A stretch of DNA of 64,000 nucleotides, from contig NZ_RQVV01000053.1 of assembly GCF_009295515.1 (NCBI RefSeq), positions 62,001 through 126,000 of the forward strand, read 5' to 3'. The position numbers and the translations under genes were made by a program. A model generated the notes under the pieces. The model did no database searches, had not been told where the DNA came from, and worked only from the letters and a program-made list of their open reading frames with translations. Position 1 is the first letter of the stretch. The number at the start of each line of letters is the position of its first letter. Origin of the DNA: Erwinia endophytica. Its GTDB lineage: Bacteria > Pseudomonadota > Gammaproteobacteria > Enterobacterales > Enterobacteriaceae. Below, one piece after another: positions 17,621-30,501 of the stretch.

Positions 17621-19003
17621 TTAGGTGATTTTTTCCGAATGAATGGTTGATGCTGGTTGACTGACTGGCGCATCGGCGAAGTTACGCATTAGCAGGGCAA
17701 AAGCAAGGTCGAGCTCTTCCGGCACTGGGATCCAGACAATATGACCATTACCTGGCGCGACGTCCACAGGCTGCTGTTTATTGTTTTCCATCCTTTCCAG
17801 GTGGAAATTGATATTGCCTGCCGGGGTCATCAGTTCCAGGCTGTCGCCAACGCAGAATTTGTTTTTCACTTCAACTTGCGCCATGTCGCCACGCCGCTCG
17901 CCAGTGAATTCGCCGACAAACTGCTGGCGGTCAGAGGCGGAAAAACTATGTTGGTAATTCTGGTAGCTGTCATGAGTATGGCGGCGCAGGAAACCTTCGG
18001 TATAGCCCCGATGGGCCAGCCCTTCCAGGGTCGTCAGCAATGATTCATCGAAGGGTTTTCCGGCGGCGGCATCATCAATAGCACGACGATAAACCTGGGC
18101 GGTCCGGGCGCAGTAGTAGTGTGATTTGGTACGGCCTTCAATCTTCAGCGAGTGAACGCCCATTTGAGTCAGTCGGCCCACGTGTGCTACAGCGCGTAAG
18201 TCTTTGGAGTTCATGATATAGGTGCCGTGTTCATCCTCAAAGGCGGTCATATATTCACCCGGACGCATTGACTCCTCAATCAGAAAGACTTTATCGGTTG
18301 GCTGGCCTTCACCTAACGTCGGCTCGATGTTTTTCACCGGGATCGGCTGATACTGATGGACTATCTGTCCCAGTTCGTCCTGCTTTCCTTCCTGAACCTT
18401 GTATTCCCAGCGGCAGGCGTTCGTGCAGGTCCCCTGGTTTGGGTCGCGTTTGTTGATATAACCGGAAAGCAGACAGCGACCAGAATAGGCCATACATAAG
18501 GCACCATGGACGAAAATTTCCAGCTCGATGTCTGGCACTTGCTGGCGGATTTCAGCGATCTCCTCCAGGGACAATTCGCGGGAGAGGATCACCCGGGTCA
18601 GGCCCATTTTTTGCCAAAATTTTACCGTCGCCCAGTTAACGGCATTGGCCTGTACCGACAGATGCACATCCATTTGCGGGAAGGCTTCCCGCACCAGCAT
18701 AATCAGCCCAGGATCGGACATGATCAACGCGTCGGGTCCCATTGCTACCACGGGTTCCAGATCGCGAATAAATGTTTTCAGCTTGGCGTTGTGCGGAGCG
18801 ATGTTCACCACCACGTAGAATTTTTTCCCCAGCGCGTGGGCTTCATTGATGCCGATCGCCAGATTCTGGTGGTTGAATTCATTATTGCGTACACGCAAGC
18901 TGTAACGGGGCTGGCCGGCATAAACCGCATCTGCGCCATACGCGAAGGCGTAGCGCATGTTTTTTAGTGTGCCAGCCGGAGAAAGCAATTCCGGTTTAAA
19001 CAT
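17621..19003 (-). CDS. trhP: tRNA 5-hydroxyuridine modification protein TrhP (YegQ)
   Basis: A 460-residue U32 'peptidase' family protein. TrhP/YegQ is needed for prephenate-dependent formation of 5-hydroxyuridine at the tRNA wobble base. The N-terminus MFKPELLSPAGTLKNMRYAF and the U32 signature EIFVHGALCMAYSGRC are clear. A second Cys pair, CTNAC, follows about 26 residues later; these cysteines are expected to hold an Fe-S cluster in this family. Length equals E. coli YegQ closely. It lies next to baeR as in E. coli and ends in a good terminator. Confidence 0.93.
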   Translation of the reverse strand: MFKPELLSPAGTLKNMRYAFAYGADAVYAGQPRYSLRVRNNEFNHQNLAIGINEAHALGKKFYVVVNIAPHNAKLKTFIRDLEPVVAMGPDALIMSDPGLIMLVREAFPQMDVHLSVQANAVNWATVKFWQKMGLTRVILSRELSLEEIAEIRQQVPDIELEIFVHGALCMAYSGRCLLSGYINKRDPNQGTCTNACRWEYKVQEGKQDELGQIVHQYQPIPVKNIEPTLGEGQPTDKVFLIEESMRPGEYMTAFEDEHGTYIMNSKDLRAVAHVGRLTQMGVHSLKIEGRTKSHYYCARTAQVYRRAIDDAAAGKPFDESLLTTLEGLAHRGYTEGFLRRHTHDSYQNYQHSFSASDRQQFVGEFTGERRGDMAQVEVKNKFCVGDSLELMTPAGNINFHLERMENNKQQPVDVAPGNGHIVWIPVPEELDLAFALLMRNFADAPVSQPASTIHSEKIT

Positions 19004-19232
19004 AATATCTCAGTCTGATGTCAGGTCAGAATCCCCACTGCCTTTCAAGACCATCGCGGTGTGAGCTGCCAGCGTCAACCTCGTTCACTTAGCTGAGTGA
19101 GCTTGTCGGGATAACACTGTTGCCGCCGTACAATGGACAGAAATCCGCAGGGGAAAGGTTGCAAGGCCATCGGGGAAGCGACCTTGCGGATGGCAAGAAT
19201 TGTAAAAGCTGGCGTGAGGAATGTAAATTGCG
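19004..19232. other. Intergenic region between baeR and trhP
   Basis: About 229 bases downstream of baeR on the minus strand, containing the trhP promoter region. At 19146-19197 TCCGCA and TGCGGA can pair around a longer internal arm, followed on the minus strand by TTTCT; this may end the mdt-bae transcript. Weak evidence; no gene is seen. Confidence 0.35.
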
Positions 19233-19943
19233 CTAAATCAATTTGCAGACATCGGCTTCCCAGCGATAACCCATGCCGTATACCGCGCGGATAAAGGGCT
19301 GGTCGGCATCGAGCGCTTCCAACTTGCGGCGCAAATTCTTGATATGACTGTCAATCGTACGGTCAGTCACCACGCGATAGTCATCGTACAGATGATTGAG
19401 CAACATCTCGCGTGAAAAGACTTTACCCGGTTCCTGCGCCAGGGTTTTCAGCAGGCGGAATTCCGCCGGGGTCAGATCGAGGAGGGAGCCTTGCCAGCTG
19501 GCTTGAAAACGACCGTCATCCACCACCAGAGAGGAAACTTCTTGCGCTTTTTCCTGCGTGCGTTGGCAACGCCTGAGGATGGTTTTGACGCGCGCCACGA
19601 CTTCCCGTGGGCTGAAGGGTTTGCAGATATAATCATCGGCGCCGATCTCCAGCCCCAGCAGGCGGTCAATCTCTTCCGTTTTGGCAGTGACCATGATAAT
19701 CGGCAGTTCGGAGAAGCGGCGAATTTCACGACTGACGGATAAACCATCCAGACCTGGCAACATCAGATCCAGCAAGACCAGGTCAGGCGGCGTCTGTTTA
19801 ATCCATGCCAGCACCTCGTCTCCACGCAACAGGTGGTGGGTTCGGTAATTGGCCGCCTGGAGATAATCCACCAGCAACTGACCGAGTTTCGGTTCATCTT
19901 CAACCACTAAGATCAAGGGAGTATTGTTTTCCTGGGTCATCAT
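19233..19943 (-). CDS. baeR: Response regulator BaeR
   Basis: OmpR-family DNA-binding response regulator of the BaeSR envelope-stress system. The receiver domain contains [19 protein letters not shown], the phosphorylatable Asp in [11 protein letters not shown], and the MVTAK and KPFSPRE motifs. A winged-helix output domain ends [20 protein letters not shown] and YGMGYRW. Start at 19943 gives 236 residues, close to the 240 of E. coli BaeR. An earlier ATG at 19982 overlaps the baeS stop as TAATG and would add 13 residues; coupling makes it possible. Known role: activates mdtABCD under envelope stress. Confidence 0.93.
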   Translation of the reverse strand: MMTQENNTPLILVVEDEPKLGQLLVDYLQAANYRTHHLLRGDEVLAWIKQTPPDLVLLDLMLPGLDGLSVSREIRRFSELPIIMVTAKTEEIDRLLGLEIGADDYICKPFSPREVVARVKTILRRCQRTQEKAQEVSSLVVDDGRFQASWQGSLLDLTPAEFRLLKTLAQEPGKVFSREMLLNHLYDDYRVVTDRTIDSHIKNLRRKLEALDADQPFIRAVYGMGYRWEADVCKLI

Positions 19944-19981
19944 GCTTATTGGTATCTGCTGAGTGAGAGAAGATTCTCTCA

Positions 19982-21367
19982 TTAGTTTTTTTGGCTGGGC
20001 AAGTGTATCGTAATTCTCAGGCCGCCGGCAGCGGAGTGCTCGGCTTTGATGCGGCCATCGTGCGCCTCGACAATATTCTGGCAAATGGCCAGACCCAGCC
20101 CCGATCCGCCACTGGCCCGGTTACGCGAACTTTCCGCGCGAAAAAATCGTTCGAAAATTTGTTCGCGTTGCTCGTCGGTAATGCCGGGCGCGGTATCGTC
20201 GAAATAAAGGATCTGCTGAGCAGGTTGTGATACCAACGTTACTGTCAGACTTCCCCCCGCATCGGTATAGCGCAGGCTGTTTTCCATCAAGTTACTCAAC
20301 AGTTGTATCAGGCGGTCCGGGTCGCCAAATAACGGCGCCTGTGCCGGAAGTTTCAGTATCAACACCAGATTGTGCTGCTGATAACGGCTGTTGAAGTTGG
20401 CTGCCGTCAGCTCCAGTAGCGGCACCAGGTCGGTGGCGCTTTTGCGGTAGGCCAGCGCGCCTTCATCTGAGAGCGACAGTTGGTGCACATCATCAACCAG
20501 TTTGGTCAATGTATTGACTTCTCCCAACAGGGAGATGATCGACTCCGGCGTTAATTTACGCACGCCGTCCTGGAGTGCTTCCAGCTCTCCGCGCAGGATC
20601 GCCAGCGGGGTTCTGAGTTCATGTGAGATATCCGCCATAAATTCCCGACGCATTCTTTCGTTTTTTTCCAGTGTACTGGCCAGACGGTTAAAGTCCTGCC
20701 CCAGATGGCCCAGTTCATCGCGGCTGTTGGCCTGTACGCGGCTGGTGAAATCGCCAGCGGCAAGGCGGTGAGTCCCCTCGATCAGGCGTTTGACCGGCGC
20801 CAGCAGACCGCGTGACATCAGCCCGGTGACCAGCGCGGCCAGTAGCATGGCCAGGCCGACGATAATCCAGCTGGTGCGTTTTTGCTGCTGATCGAAGTTG
20901 ATATCCGCGCTGCGGGTTAATCGCTCCGGCGGAGAACCCACAACCCAGCCAACGATATGTCCGTCTTGGGTGGTGATTTTGCTGCGGTAGCTTTCCAGCG
21001 GGATGGGGGCGCGAGGGCCGATCATGACGTGATATTGCTGGTCAATAATCCAGAATGGGGTGCGCCAACCATGTGGCGGAAACTGGTTGTTGGTGTCGGG
21101 GTTCTGCTCCAGCGAGCGCATGATCTGGAAAACCAACTGGTTGTTATGACGCAGGAATTCCCAGTTTCCGTGTTGCTCGTATTGCTCGGCCAGCGCATCG
21201 CTGAGCATCATCAGACGCTGCTCGTTACCTTTTTTAATGTAATCGATAAAGCTGTGCTCAAAGCTGAAGCGCACCCCCCAGTGCATGGTGCCCAGCACCA
21301 GCATGCAGGTGGAAAATATGGCCGCAAACAGCTTAACGGTAATACCGATCCGCAACTTCGCCAACAT
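19982..21367 (-). CDS. baeS: Sensor histidine kinase BaeS
   Basis: Inner-membrane kinase of 461 residues. The first membrane helix is at about 9-30, the periplasmic sensor at about 31-165, the second helix at about 167-188 and a HAMP domain to about 235. The phospho-acceptor is [14 protein letters not shown], His249. The ATPase domain has N box [14 protein letters not shown] and G boxes DDTAPGI and GSGLGLAIC. The start overlaps the mdtD stop as TGATG, so it is coupled to the efflux operon. It phosphorylates BaeR; E. coli BaeS senses indole, flavonoids, metals and envelope damage. Confidence 0.93.
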   Translation of the reverse strand: MLAKLRIGITVKLFAAIFSTCMLVLGTMHWGVRFSFEHSFIDYIKKGNEQRLMMLSDALAEQYEQHGNWEFLRHNNQLVFQIMRSLEQNPDTNNQFPPHGWRTPFWIIDQQYHVMIGPRAPIPLESYRSKITTQDGHIVGWVVGSPPERLTRSADINFDQQQKRTSWIIVGLAMLLAALVTGLMSRGLLAPVKRLIEGTHRLAAGDFTSRVQANSRDELGHLGQDFNRLASTLEKNERMRREFMADISHELRTPLAILRGELEALQDGVRKLTPESIISLLGEVNTLTKLVDDVHQLSLSDEGALAYRKSATDLVPLLELTAANFNSRYQQHNLVLILKLPAQAPLFGDPDRLIQLLSNLMENSLRYTDAGGSLTVTLVSQPAQQILYFDDTAPGITDEQREQIFERFFRAESSRNRASGGSGLGLAICQNIVEAHDGRIKAEHSAAGGLRITIHLPSQKN

Positions 21368-22776
21368 CAGGAGTTCCTCCGGCGGCGGTCCAACACCACA
21401 TTTTTGCTGACGTCAGGCGGCACATGCCAGAACACCAGCGCAGGCAGGATTATCACCACGGCCATGCACAGCCAGGTATAAATAAAGGTCTGCTGCGCCA
21501 ATGGGCTGGCAGCCGCCGACGGATGACCAAAAGCGCCGAGCAGCAGCCCGACAATCGTGACGCCGATACTCATCGACAGTTGCATAATTATCGACAACAA
21601 ACTGTTGCCGCTGCTGGCCAGCGAGTCCGGGAGTTCTTTCAGTGTCAGGGTATTCATCGCCGAAAAGCGGATGGCATTAACCATACCCAGCAAGAACAGC
21701 ACCACAGGCAGCAGTCTTTCCCACTTCATCAGCGTGACGGCCGGGAACAGCAGCGCCACCAGGCTGAGACTTATCGTGGCGCCGACCAGCACGTTGCGGT
21801 AACCGAAGCGGTTAACGATTTGTACCACGATACGTTTCATGCCCATATTGCCCAGCACCATCGGGATCATCATCAGTCCGGCGTGAAAAGGGGGGAACCC
21901 CAGGCCAACCTGCAGGAAAATCGGCACCATAAACGGCAACATTCCACTGCCGATACGACCGGTAAAACTGCCCAGCAGGCCGATAGCGTAGAGGCGGTTA
22001 TCAAACAATTTCAGACTGAACAGGGCGTGCTCGTTGTGGCGGGCGTGCAGCAGATAAAACAACAGAGAGAAGAGGCCAGTCAGAATAAACAGGCACAGCA
22101 TCAATGGCGAAATCCCCAACCCGCGTTGTCCATCAAGCGCCAGAGTCAGGGTAGCCATTCCGACGGCCAGCAGGACAAAGCCGATAAAATCAAACCGTCG
22201 CGGCGGCAACCGGAAATTGGACATCAACCTCAACGTGGCGGTTGCGCCAATCAGGCCGACCGGCAGGTTAATCAGAAAGATCCAGTGCCAACTGGCGTAT
22301 TGCACCAGAATACCGCCAAGCGCCGGACCCAGCAGGGGACCGACCTGACCGGGCAAGGTGACAAAGGTCATTGCCGCCATATACTGTTCACGCGGCACCA
22401 GCTTCATCACCGTCAGGCGACCAACCGGCACCATCATCGCACCGCCTACCCCTTGTAATACGCGGGCAATCACTAACTGGTCCAGGGTGGTCGCCATGGC
22501 ACAAAACAACGACCCTACGCTGAACAGAACAATGGCGCTGGTGAATATGTCGCGCACACCCAACCTGTCCGCCAGCCAGCCGCTGACTGGCAGCATCACC
22601 GCGACGGTCAATACATAAGACACCACCACCGAGTGCATATGCAGCGGGTTTTCATTCAAACTCGTCGCTATGGCGGGCAGGGCCGTGTTGACGATGGTGG
22701 TATCCAGCGATTGCATAAAAAATCCGCAGGCAACAATCCACAGTTGCCAGCGCACGCCTGGGGACAGCGTATTCAT
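21367..22776 (-). CDS. mdtD: MFS transporter MdtD
   Basis: A 469-residue 14-helix DHA2-type facilitator encoded in the mdtABCD-baeSR operon. Hallmarks are [19 protein letters not shown] in helix 1 and [13 protein letters not shown] in the first loop. [20 protein letters not shown] follows in helix 4. In E. coli MdtD is not needed for the drug efflux of MdtABC, and it has been linked to citrate/iron export (named IceT in Salmonella). It lies 49 bases after mdtC and overlaps baeS. Confidence 0.92.
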   Translation of the reverse strand: MNTLSPGVRWQLWIVACGFFMQSLDTTIVNTALPAIATSLNENPLHMHSVVVSYVLTVAVMLPVSGWLADRLGVRDIFTSAIVLFSVGSLFCAMATTLDQLVIARVLQGVGGAMMVPVGRLTVMKLVPREQYMAAMTFVTLPGQVGPLLGPALGGILVQYASWHWIFLINLPVGLIGATATLRLMSNFRLPPRRFDFIGFVLLAVGMATLTLALDGQRGLGISPLMLCLFILTGLFSLLFYLLHARHNEHALFSLKLFDNRLYAIGLLGSFTGRIGSGMLPFMVPIFLQVGLGFPPFHAGLMMIPMVLGNMGMKRIVVQIVNRFGYRNVLVGATISLSLVALLFPAVTLMKWERLLPVVLFLLGMVNAIRFSAMNTLTLKELPDSLASSGNSLLSIIMQLSMSIGVTIVGLLLGAFGHPSAAASPLAQQTFIYTWLCMAVVIILPALVFWHVPPDVSKNVVLDRRRRNS

Positions 22777-22825
22777 TGATTAGAGCATTCCTGAGTTAAT
22801 GATCAAATATCCCCGTCATACGCCA

Positions 22826-25800
22826 TCATTCCACGTGGACTCGTGTGGACGTGGGCTTTCGTCGCAGTTTATCCATATACAGATAAACCACCGGCGTGGT
22901 GTACAGTGTTAACAGTTGGCTCATCACCAGACCGCCGATGATGGTTATCCCCAGCGGCTGACGCAGTTCAGCGCCGTCACCGGAGGTTAGCGCCAGCGGC
23001 AGGGCACCAAACAGGGCGGCCAGCGTGGTCATCATAATTGGCCTGAAACGCAACAGGCTGGCCTGGAATATGGCGTCACGGGCAGTGAGATTGCGGGTTC
23101 GTTGGGCTTCCAGCGCAAAATCTACCATCATAATAGCGTTCTTTTTTACAATGCCTACTAATAGCAGGATGCCGATTAATGCGATCAGGCTGAAAGGCGT
23201 GGAAAAAAGCCACAACGCCAGTAACGCTCCCACGCCTGCGGATGGCAGGGTGGAAAGGATGGTCAACGGATGAACATAACTTTCATACAGTATCCCCAAC
23301 ACGATATACACGGTAGCGATAGCCGCCACAATCAGCCACAGTTGGTTACTCTGGTTTTGCTGGAAAAGATGTGCGGTACCGGCAAAGCTGCCGCGCACGG
23401 TGTTGGGTACGCCCAGGGCAACCATGCTACGGTCAATCGCCGCGGCAGCCTGTGACAGCGAGACGCCTTCCGGCAGGTTAAATGAAAGGGTGGACGCCGC
23501 CGACAGCCCCTGATGGTTGACCGACAGCGGTGCATTGGCCGGTTGCCACTGCGCAAAGTACGACAGGGGAATGGCCTTGCCGTCATTATTGATAACGTAC
23601 ATCAAATCCAGCGAGCTGACGTCCTGGGTGTAGCGCGGGTCAACCTCCATCACCACTTTGTACTGGTTAAGTGGTTGGTAGATAGTGGATATCTGTCGCT
23701 GCCCGAAAGCGTTGTTCAGTAGGTTATTGACATCCGACACCTTGATGCCCAACCGCGCCATGCTTTGACGATCATAGATCAGCGCCATTTCCGCACCCTT
23801 GTCCTGTTGATCGGAGTTAACATCCGCCAGTTCCGGCAGGGTGCTAAAGGCCTGGCGGATTTTCGGTTCCCAGCGCCTCAGGTCGTCAAGGCTGTCTGAC
23901 AACAGCGTGTACTGATAACTGGCATTGGACTCGCGTCCGCCGGTGCGCATATCCTGTACCGCCTGGAGATAAAGATTGGCTCCAGGTTCTTTCGCCAGTT
24001 TGATGCGCAACCGGGCCATTACGTGCTGGGCATTTTCACGGCGTTCGCTCAGTGGTTTCAGCGAGATAAACATAGAACCGCTATTAGTGGATCGTGAACC
24101 GCCGGTAAAACCAACTACGCTGTCGACCGCCGGGTCATCACGGACAATCTTCATAAAATCTTCCAGTTTGCCGCGCATCGCCTTGAACGAGATACTCTGG
24201 TCGGCCTGAATAAAGCCCATCAGTCGCCCGGTATCCTGTTCGGGCAGCAAGGTTTTCGGCAGGGTAATATACAGGTAGATAGTCAGACCAATGGTGGCAA
24301 ACAGCACCATCAGTACCCAGCGCGCGTGATTCAGTACCCAGTCCAGTGATCGGCCATAGTGTTGTTGCACGGCCGCCAGTCGTTTACCGATGCCCTTTAG
24401 CCGGGGCGGGTCACGCTTTGCCGGGGGCGTTTTTAGCAGGCGGGCGCACATCATTGGCGTCAGTGTCACCGAGATGAACAGCGAAATGGCGATGGATACC
24501 GAGAGGGTGAGGGCGAACTCTTTGAAAAAACGGCCAATCAGACCGCCGAGCAGCATCAGCGGCAGGAAAACCGCTATCAGCGACAGACTCATCGACAGCA
24601 CGGTAAAGCCCACCTCGCGTACGCCCTGCAATGAGGCCTGCAACGGCTTCATACCGGCTTCTACGTGACGAGAGATATTTTCCAGCACCACGATGGCGTC
24701 ATCAACCACGAAGCCCGTGGCGACCGTCAGCGCCATCAGCGAGAGGGTATTAAGGCTGAAGCCGCACAGGTACATGGCGGCGAAGGTGCCGATCAGCGAA
24801 ACCGGAACGGCTACGGCCGGGATCAACGTGGCACGCGCGGAGCGTAGAAAAAGCAACACCACCAACACCACCAGACCGACGGAAATCATCAGCGACTGTT
24901 CCACTTCCACCAGTGAGGCACGGATGGTCGGTGAACGATCCTGAGCAATATTCAGATGGATAGAGGCTGGCATACTTTTTCTCAGTTCCGGCACTTCCGC
25001 ACGGATACGGTCCACCGTATCGATGATATTCGCTTCCGGCAACTTACGAATGAGCATCAGGATGGCCGGTCTGGCATTCGCCATGCCGGCATTGCGTACA
25101 TCCTGCACCGAGTCGCTCACGGTCGCCACATCTTGCAGGCGGACTGGGGAACCGTTGTTGTAATGTACCACCAGCGGCAGATAGTCTGCGGCGGTTTGCA
25201 ATTCATCGTTGGTTTTCAACTGCCAGCGCTGGTCGCGGTCTTCTATCGCACCCTGTGGTCGGCGCTGGTTAGCGTTGGATATCGCCTGACGGACAGCGTC
25301 CAGCGACACCCCCTGATTAAACAGTGCTGTTGGGTTCAACGCTACCCGTACCGCCGGTAGCGAGCTGCCACCGAGGGTGACATCGCCGACGCCATCGATT
25401 TGCGACAGTTTTTGCGCTAACTGGGTGGAGGCATAGTCATACAGCTGCCCCTGGGACCAGGTGTCCGAGGTCAGGGTCATTATCATGATCGGCGCATCGG
25501 ACGGATTGACTTTGCGCCAGGTTGGGCGACTGGGCATGCCGCTGGGCAGTAAACTTTGGGCGGCGTTAATCGCGCCTTGTACGTCTCGCGCCGCACCGTT
25601 GATATCCCGGTCGTAATCAAACACCAGAATAATGCGTGTGCTGCCGAGTGAGCTGCTGGAGGTCATCTCCGTCACACCGGCAATGCGGCCCAGAGAGCGT
25701 TCCAGCGGCGTGGCGACAGAGGAGGCCATGGTTTCCGGCGAGGCGCCCGGCAGCGAAGCCGAGATCAAGATAACCGGGATATCCACCTCCGGCAGTGGCG

Positions 25801-25903
25801 CGACTGGCAGCAACCGGAAGCCAAGTATACCGGCCAGCACAATGGCGAGCGTCAGCAGGATGGTCGCCACCGGACGATGGATAAACAGCGCGAAAAATTT
25901 CAC
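22826..25903 (-). CDS. mdtC: RND efflux pump subunit MdtC
   Basis: A 1025-residue hydrophobe/amphiphile efflux transporter subunit. It starts [19 protein letters not shown] and has the usual two sets of six helices, each with a large periplasmic loop. The TM4 proton-relay region reads [20 protein letters not shown], with the paired Asp residues. [15 protein letters not shown] marks TM10-11. MdtC forms a heteromultimer with MdtB (2 B : 1 C in E. coli). It exports bile salts, novobiocin and similar compounds with MdtA and TolC. Overlaps mdtB by four bases (ATGA). Confidence 0.95.
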   Translation of the reverse strand: MKFFALFIHRPVATILLTLAIVLAGILGFRLLPVAPLPEVDIPVILISASLPGASPETMASSVATPLERSLGRIAGVTEMTSSSSLGSTRIILVFDYDRDINGAARDVQGAINAAQSLLPSGMPSRPTWRKVNPSDAPIMIMTLTSDTWSQGQLYDYASTQLAQKLSQIDGVGDVTLGGSSLPAVRVALNPTALFNQGVSLDAVRQAISNANQRRPQGAIEDRDQRWQLKTNDELQTAADYLPLVVHYNNGSPVRLQDVATVSDSVQDVRNAGMANARPAILMLIRKLPEANIIDTVDRIRAEVPELRKSMPASIHLNIAQDRSPTIRASLVEVEQSLMISVGLVVLVVLLFLRSARATLIPAVAVPVSLIGTFAAMYLCGFSLNTLSLMALTVATGFVVDDAIVVLENISRHVEAGMKPLQASLQGVREVGFTVLSMSLSLIAVFLPLMLLGGLIGRFFKEFALTLSVSIAISLFISVTLTPMMCARLLKTPPAKRDPPRLKGIGKRLAAVQQHYGRSLDWVLNHARWVLMVLFATIGLTIYLYITLPKTLLPEQDTGRLMGFIQADQSISFKAMRGKLEDFMKIVRDDPAVDSVVGFTGGSRSTNSGSMFISLKPLSERRENAQHVMARLRIKLAKEPGANLYLQAVQDMRTGGRESNASYQYTLLSDSLDDLRRWEPKIRQAFSTLPELADVNSDQQDKGAEMALIYDRQSMARLGIKVSDVNNLLNNAFGQRQISTIYQPLNQYKVVMEVDPRYTQDVSSLDLMYVINNDGKAIPLSYFAQWQPANAPLSVNHQGLSAASTLSFNLPEGVSLSQAAAAIDRSMVALGVPNTVRGSFAGTAHLFQQNQSNQLWLIVAAIATVYIVLGILYESYVHPLTILSTLPSAGVGALLALWLFSTPFSLIALIGILLLVGIVKKNAIMMVDFALEAQRTRNLTARDAIFQASLLRFRPIMMTTLAALFGALPLALTSGDGAELRQPLGITIIGGLVMSQLLTLYTTPVVYLYMDKLRRKPTSTRVHVE

Positions 25904-28900
25904 TGTTTGTTCTCCTGCCTGAAGCGGCGGCGGGCCGCGTGTGCCAGGCGGTCAAACAACAGGTAAATCACCGGTGTGGTGAACAACGTCAGTAGCTGGC
26001 TGACCAACAGACCGCCGACCATCGCGATGCCCAGTGGACGGCGTAGTTCAGCGCCGACGCCGTTGCTGAGCATCAGCGGCAGCGCGCCGAGCAGGGCGGC
26101 CAGGGTGGTCATCAGTATCGGGCGGAAACGTAGCAAACAGGCCTGATAGATAGCGGTATCAGGCGCCATGCCTTGTTCCCGCTCGGCGGCCAGCGCGAAG
26201 TCGATCATCATGATGGCGTTTTTCTTGACGATACCGATAAGCAGGATGATACCGATAATGGCGATCACATCCAGTTGGCTGCCGCTGAGTATCAGCGCCA
26301 GCAGTGCCCCAACCCCTGCGGTAGGCAATGTGGAAAGAATGGTTATTGGATGGATAAAGCTTTCATACAATATTCCCAGCACAATATACATGGCGACTAT
26401 CGCCGCGACGATCAGCCAGACGGTGCTGGACAGCGCAGCCTGGAAGGCCAGCGTGCTGCCCTGGAACTGAGTGATTATCTCTGACGGCATGGCCAGATTC
26501 TGTTCGGCTTCGGTGATGGCATTGACCGCTTGTTCCAGTGAGTAACCGTCGCTGACATTGAACGAGAAGGTGGTGGATGGGAACTGATCCAGATGGTTAA
26601 TACTCAGGGCGGCGTGGCGTTGTTCCACCGTCGCAATGGCGCTGAGCGGCACCATGCCCCCGCTACTGCTGCTCAGGCGAATAGTCTGTAGCGCGTCCAG
26701 CCCAGGGGTGGTCGCGGTCTCATTCTCCAGCACCACGCGATACTGATTGGATTGAGTGTAAATCGTCGAAATCAGTCGTTGGCCGAAGGCGTTGTACAGT
26801 GCGTTATCGACATCCGCCATGCTGATCCCCAGGCGGCTGGCATTATCGCGATCGACCCGGATAAAGGCTTCCAACCCCTGATCCTGCCAGTCGCTGCTGA
26901 CATCCTGTAGCATCGGTAACTTCGCCAGCGCATTGAGCAGTCGTGGTACCCACAGAGTCAGCGTATCGGGTGATCCCGCTTGCAGGGTGAACTGATATTG
27001 GGTGCGGCTGGCGGTGGTATCGATGGTCAGATCCTGTACCGGTTGCAGATAAAGATGGATGCCGGGAAGCCGCTCCACCTGATGCTGCAGACGCTTGATC
27101 ACTTGCGGAATGCGGTCATCCCGCTCGCTTAGCGGCTTCAGATTGATTTGTAGTCTGCCGCTGTTGAGCGCCGGATTCGTGCCGTCCACGCCAATAAATG
27201 AGCTCAGGCTTTGTACTGCCGGATCTTGCAGAATGATCGCGGCCACTTCCTGCTGACGCTGTGTCATGTTGGCGTAAGAGACCGATTGCGGCGCTTGCAT
27301 GGTGCCCTGAATAATGCCGTTATCCTGCAACGGGAAGAAGCCCTTGGGAATGATTATCCACAGTAGTACGGTGATGACCAGGGTACCCAGCGCCACGCCA
27401 AGAGTCCACCATGGGTGTTTCAATACCTTGCTCAGTAAACGACCATAGCGGGCGATGACCCGCTCAAACATTGCCTCACTGGCGCGGGAGAAACGGTTTT
27501 GTTGGCGTAATGATTCCGTGCTCAACATTCGTGCGCACATCATCGGCGTCAGTGTCAGCGAGACGACAGCGGAAATCAGGATCGACACCGCCAGCGTGAC
27601 GGCAAATTCACGGAACAGTCTGCCGACAATATCCCCCATAAACAGCAACGGGATCAGGACTGCAATCAGCGAGAAAGTGAGAGAGATGATAGTAAAACCA
27701 ATTTCTCCGGCACCTTTCAGTGCCGCGGCCATCGGTCGCTCACCTTTTTCGATATAGCGTGAGATATTTTCGATAACCACGATGGCATCGTCGACCACGA
27801 ACCCCGTGGCGATAGTCAGCGCCATCAGCGTCAGATTGTTGATTGAAAATCCGAGAAAATAAATCACCGCAAAAGTGCCAATCAGCGACAGCGGGACGGC
27901 TACGGCGGGAATGATGGTCGCCGGAACATTGTGCAGGAACAGGTAGATAATCATCACCACCAGCGACATGGACAACACCAGCTCGAACTGCACATCATGC
28001 ACTGAGGCGCGGATGTTGGTCGTGCGGTCGGTCAGAATCTGCACATCCACCGATTTTGGCAGCGTGGCGGTCAGGCCTGGCAGCATCTTGCGGATGTTGT
28101 CGGCGGTGGCAATGATATTGGCGCCGGGCTGGCGCTGTATATTCAGGACGATGGCGGGCTGGCGGTTAGCCCAGGCGCCCAGCCAACGGTTCTCTGCACC
28201 CTGTTCGATAGTGGCGACGTCTCCCAGACGAACGGGTGAACCATTCTGATAAGAAACGATTAACTGGCGGTAATCCTCGGCCGATTTCATCTGGTCATTG
28301 GCTGAGAGGGTGATAGCACGTTGCGGGCCGTCTAAACTGCCTTTCGCTGAATTGACGTTGGCATTGCTGATGGCATTACGCACGGTTTCACTGTCCAGCC
28401 CGAGCGCGGCCAGAGCCTGTGCGTTGAGCTTAACTCTGACCGCCGGACGCTGGCCGCCTGATAATGTCACCAGCCCGACGCCGGAAACCTGTGATATTTT
28501 CTGTGCCACACGCGTTTCGATCATGTCCTGTACCTGGGTCAGCGGCATGCTGGTGGTGGTGACGGCCAGGGTCATGATCGGCGGATCGGCGGGGTTGACT
28601 TTGCTGTAAACCGGCGGGTTAGGTAGATCCAAGGGCAGCAGGTTAGTTGCGGCGTTAATCGCGGCCTGCACTTCCTGTTCAGCGACATCCAGCGGCAAAC
28701 TCAGCTGGAACTGCAACGTAACGACTGAGGCCCCGCCAGCGCTTTGTGAGGACATCTGTTTCAGCCCGGACATCTGACCGAACTGGCGCTCCAGTGGCGC
28801 GGTAATGGCTGACGTCATCACATCCGGGCTGGCACCGGGATAGAGGGTCACCACCTGAATGGTGGGATAGTCCACTTCCGGCAGGGCCGAAACAGGTAAG

Positions 28901-29019
28901 ACTCGGTAACCGATTATCCCGGCCAGCAGGATCGCCAGCATCAACAGAGTGGTGGCTACCGGACGAAGAATAAACTGGCGGGAAGGCCCGCCGTTGGTAC
29001 TGGGGGGCATGACCTGCAT
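25900..29019 (-). CDS. mdtB: RND efflux pump subunit MdtB
   Basis: A 1039-residue RND transporter subunit closely matching E. coli MdtB from its first residues ([20 protein letters not shown]). Membrane-proton motif: [20 protein letters not shown]. Periplasmic docking and porter domains are intact, and [20 protein letters not shown] marks the second half. The start coincides with the end of mdtA (ends at 29019), as expected for tight operon packing. Forms the MdtBC heteromultimer with MdtC. Confidence 0.95.
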   Translation of the reverse strand: MQVMPPSTNGGPSRQFILRPVATTLLMLAILLAGIIGYRVLPVSALPEVDYPTIQVVTLYPGASPDVMTSAITAPLERQFGQMSGLKQMSSQSAGGASVVTLQFQLSLPLDVAEQEVQAAINAATNLLPLDLPNPPVYSKVNPADPPIMTLAVTTTSMPLTQVQDMIETRVAQKISQVSGVGLVTLSGGQRPAVRVKLNAQALAALGLDSETVRNAISNANVNSAKGSLDGPQRAITLSANDQMKSAEDYRQLIVSYQNGSPVRLGDVATIEQGAENRWLGAWANRQPAIVLNIQRQPGANIIATADNIRKMLPGLTATLPKSVDVQILTDRTTNIRASVHDVQFELVLSMSLVVMIIYLFLHNVPATIIPAVAVPLSLIGTFAVIYFLGFSINNLTLMALTIATGFVVDDAIVVIENISRYIEKGERPMAAALKGAGEIGFTIISLTFSLIAVLIPLLFMGDIVGRLFREFAVTLAVSILISAVVSLTLTPMMCARMLSTESLRQQNRFSRASEAMFERVIARYGRLLSKVLKHPWWTLGVALGTLVITVLLWIIIPKGFFPLQDNGIIQGTMQAPQSVSYANMTQRQQEVAAIILQDPAVQSLSSFIGVDGTNPALNSGRLQINLKPLSERDDRIPQVIKRLQHQVERLPGIHLYLQPVQDLTIDTTASRTQYQFTLQAGSPDTLTLWVPRLLNALAKLPMLQDVSSDWQDQGLEAFIRVDRDNASRLGISMADVDNALYNAFGQRLISTIYTQSNQYRVVLENETATTPGLDALQTIRLSSSSGGMVPLSAIATVEQRHAALSINHLDQFPSTTFSFNVSDGYSLEQAVNAITEAEQNLAMPSEIITQFQGSTLAFQAALSSTVWLIVAAIVAMYIVLGILYESFIHPITILSTLPTAGVGALLALILSGSQLDVIAIIGIILLIGIVKKNAIMMIDFALAAEREQGMAPDTAIYQACLLRFRPILMTTLAALLGALPLMLSNGVGAELRRPLGIAMVGGLLVSQLLTLFTTPVIYLLFDRLAHAARRRFRQENKQ

Positions 29020-30257
29020 CAGGAGCGGCTTCCTTTCGCGGGCGGGATATTTTCACCGGAGACCGATGAGGAGGACAGCGGATCGACAACGTCGACTGTC
29101 GCGCCTTCAGTCAGACGGTCAATACCGTCGGTGACGACGCGTTCACCAACATCCAGACCGGCGGTAATCACCACTTTCTCGCTGTCCTGTAGCCCGGTGC
29201 TAACCTGTTTTTTACTGACTTTATGGTCTTCGTTCACCACCCAGACAAAATGGCCTTCGTTGCCCATTTGCAAGGCTGCCGCTGGAATGACAATGGCATC
29301 CTGCTGAGTGCTGACTTGCAACCGGGCGTTAACGAATTGATTAGGAAACAGCAGGTTATCACTGTTGCTGAAGCGGGCTTTCAGTTTCACCATCCCGGTG
29401 GTGCTGTCAATCTGGTTATCCATACTGAGCAGGGTGCCGTGGGTTAGCAGCGTTTTATTGTTGCGGTCCCAGGCCTCCACAGGAATGGGTTGACCGGTTT
29501 TCTGTGCGTTGAGAAGGGTGCCGATGTCGTTTTCCGGCAGGCTGAACACCAGGTCGATAGGATGAGTTTGGGTGATAACCACAATGCTGTCGCTGCTGGT
29601 GATATAGTTGCCGGTATCCGTCTGCCTCAGGCCGACACGCCCGGAAATAGGGGAGGTGACGCGGCTGTATGTCAGGTTCAACTGGGCGCTGGCGACACTG
29701 CCTTCATCCATTTTAATGGTGCCCAGTGTTTCGTTCACCAGTGAACGTTGGTTATCAATTTCCTGCTGGGAGACCAGATTGGTTTTAGCCAGTTTTTCAT
29801 AGCGGGCCAGATCACGGCGGGCATTTTCCAGTGTGGCCTGGTCTTTGGCCAATTGCCCCTGAGCCTGAATCAGCGCGACCTGATAAGGTCGGGGATCGAT
29901 TTCTGCCAGCAACTGGCCGGCCTGTACTTCCTGCCCTTCCATGAAGTGTAATGCTACCAGATTGCCGTCGACCCGGCTGCGCAGGGTGACGGTATTCGCT
30001 GCGGTGACGGTTCCCAGCCCGGAAAGATAGTGCGGAACGTTTTGGCGAACGGCTGCGATTGCCTGCACGGGGGCCAGCGCACCACTTCCTCCCCGGCGCT
30101 CGCCATTTTTCCTGACACCTGCCGCGTGAGGTTGAGCGCTTGCGGTGGTCGGCGAGACTGTCGCATTGTGGCGGCTATAGCCATACCAGCCACCGACAGC
30201 AAGCACTGTCGCTACAACGATGAATACAATCTTACGAAAACGGCGTTGGCGGTTCAT
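29019..30257 (-). CDS. mdtA: RND efflux membrane fusion protein MdtA
   Basis: Periplasmic adaptor of the MdtABC-TolC pump, 412 residues. It begins with a positively charged N-terminus and one membrane-anchoring helix (residues 8-27). The lipoyl/barrel-sandwich part includes [20 protein letters not shown], and a coiled-coil hairpin lies at about 130-190. Beta-barrel and membrane-proximal domains ([17 protein letters not shown]) follow. First gene of mdtABCD-baeSR. I looked for a BaeR box upstream and could not recognise a good match. Confidence 0.94.
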   Translation of the reverse strand: MNRQRRFRKIVFIVVATVLAVGGWYGYSRHNATVSPTTASAQPHAAGVRKNGERRGGSGALAPVQAIAAVRQNVPHYLSGLGTVTAANTVTLRSRVDGNLVALHFMEGQEVQAGQLLAEIDPRPYQVALIQAQGQLAKDQATLENARRDLARYEKLAKTNLVSQQEIDNQRSLVNETLGTIKMDEGSVASAQLNLTYSRVTSPISGRVGLRQTDTGNYITSSDSIVVITQTHPIDLVFSLPENDIGTLLNAQKTGQPIPVEAWDRNNKTLLTHGTLLSMDNQIDSTTGMVKLKARFSNSDNLLFPNQFVNARLQVSTQQDAIVIPAAALQMGNEGHFVWVVNEDHKVSKKQVSTGLQDSEKVVITAGLDVGERVVTDGIDRLTEGATVDVVDPLSSSSVSGENIPPAKGSRS

Positions 30258-30501
30258 TGTTGTTATTCGTTCTCCGGTAGCAATGCGTGTTGTCCACCAG
30301 GGGCAATAAAGAACGCCCCTTAATATTATTAGTTTAGCGAGTTTAACGGCGGTAAAAGTGAAGGAAATAAGGATAACCGTTCAAGCCTTGTAAGGGGTCG
30401 TAATCTGAAAATCTTTTGCCACAAATCAACGAAACAGTTTTATCCCAGCTTTGCTAAGCTGGTAGTCATGCGGAAATCCTTTCATCTTCAGGAGTGTGAT
30501 C
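30258..30501. promoter_or_regulatory. Divergent promoter region of mdtA and the aldo-keto reductase gene
   Basis: AT-rich DNA just upstream of mdtA (AATATTATTAGTTTA, 30322-30336) is where its promoter would lie. CCAGCTT-TGCT-AAGCTGG at 30445-30462 is a perfect seven-base inverted repeat 40 bases before the reductase start and could be an operator or a small mRNA hairpin. Confidence 0.3.

Noticed and set aside
21424-22458. Long plus-strand open frame of 344 codons opposite mdtD
   Set aside because: It is a Gln/His/Arg-rich shadow of the mdtD reading frame with no family features and no ribosome site.
30258-30420. BaeR-binding box upstream of mdtA
   Set aside because: I searched for the E. 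coli-type BaeR box and saw no close match, so no site is called.
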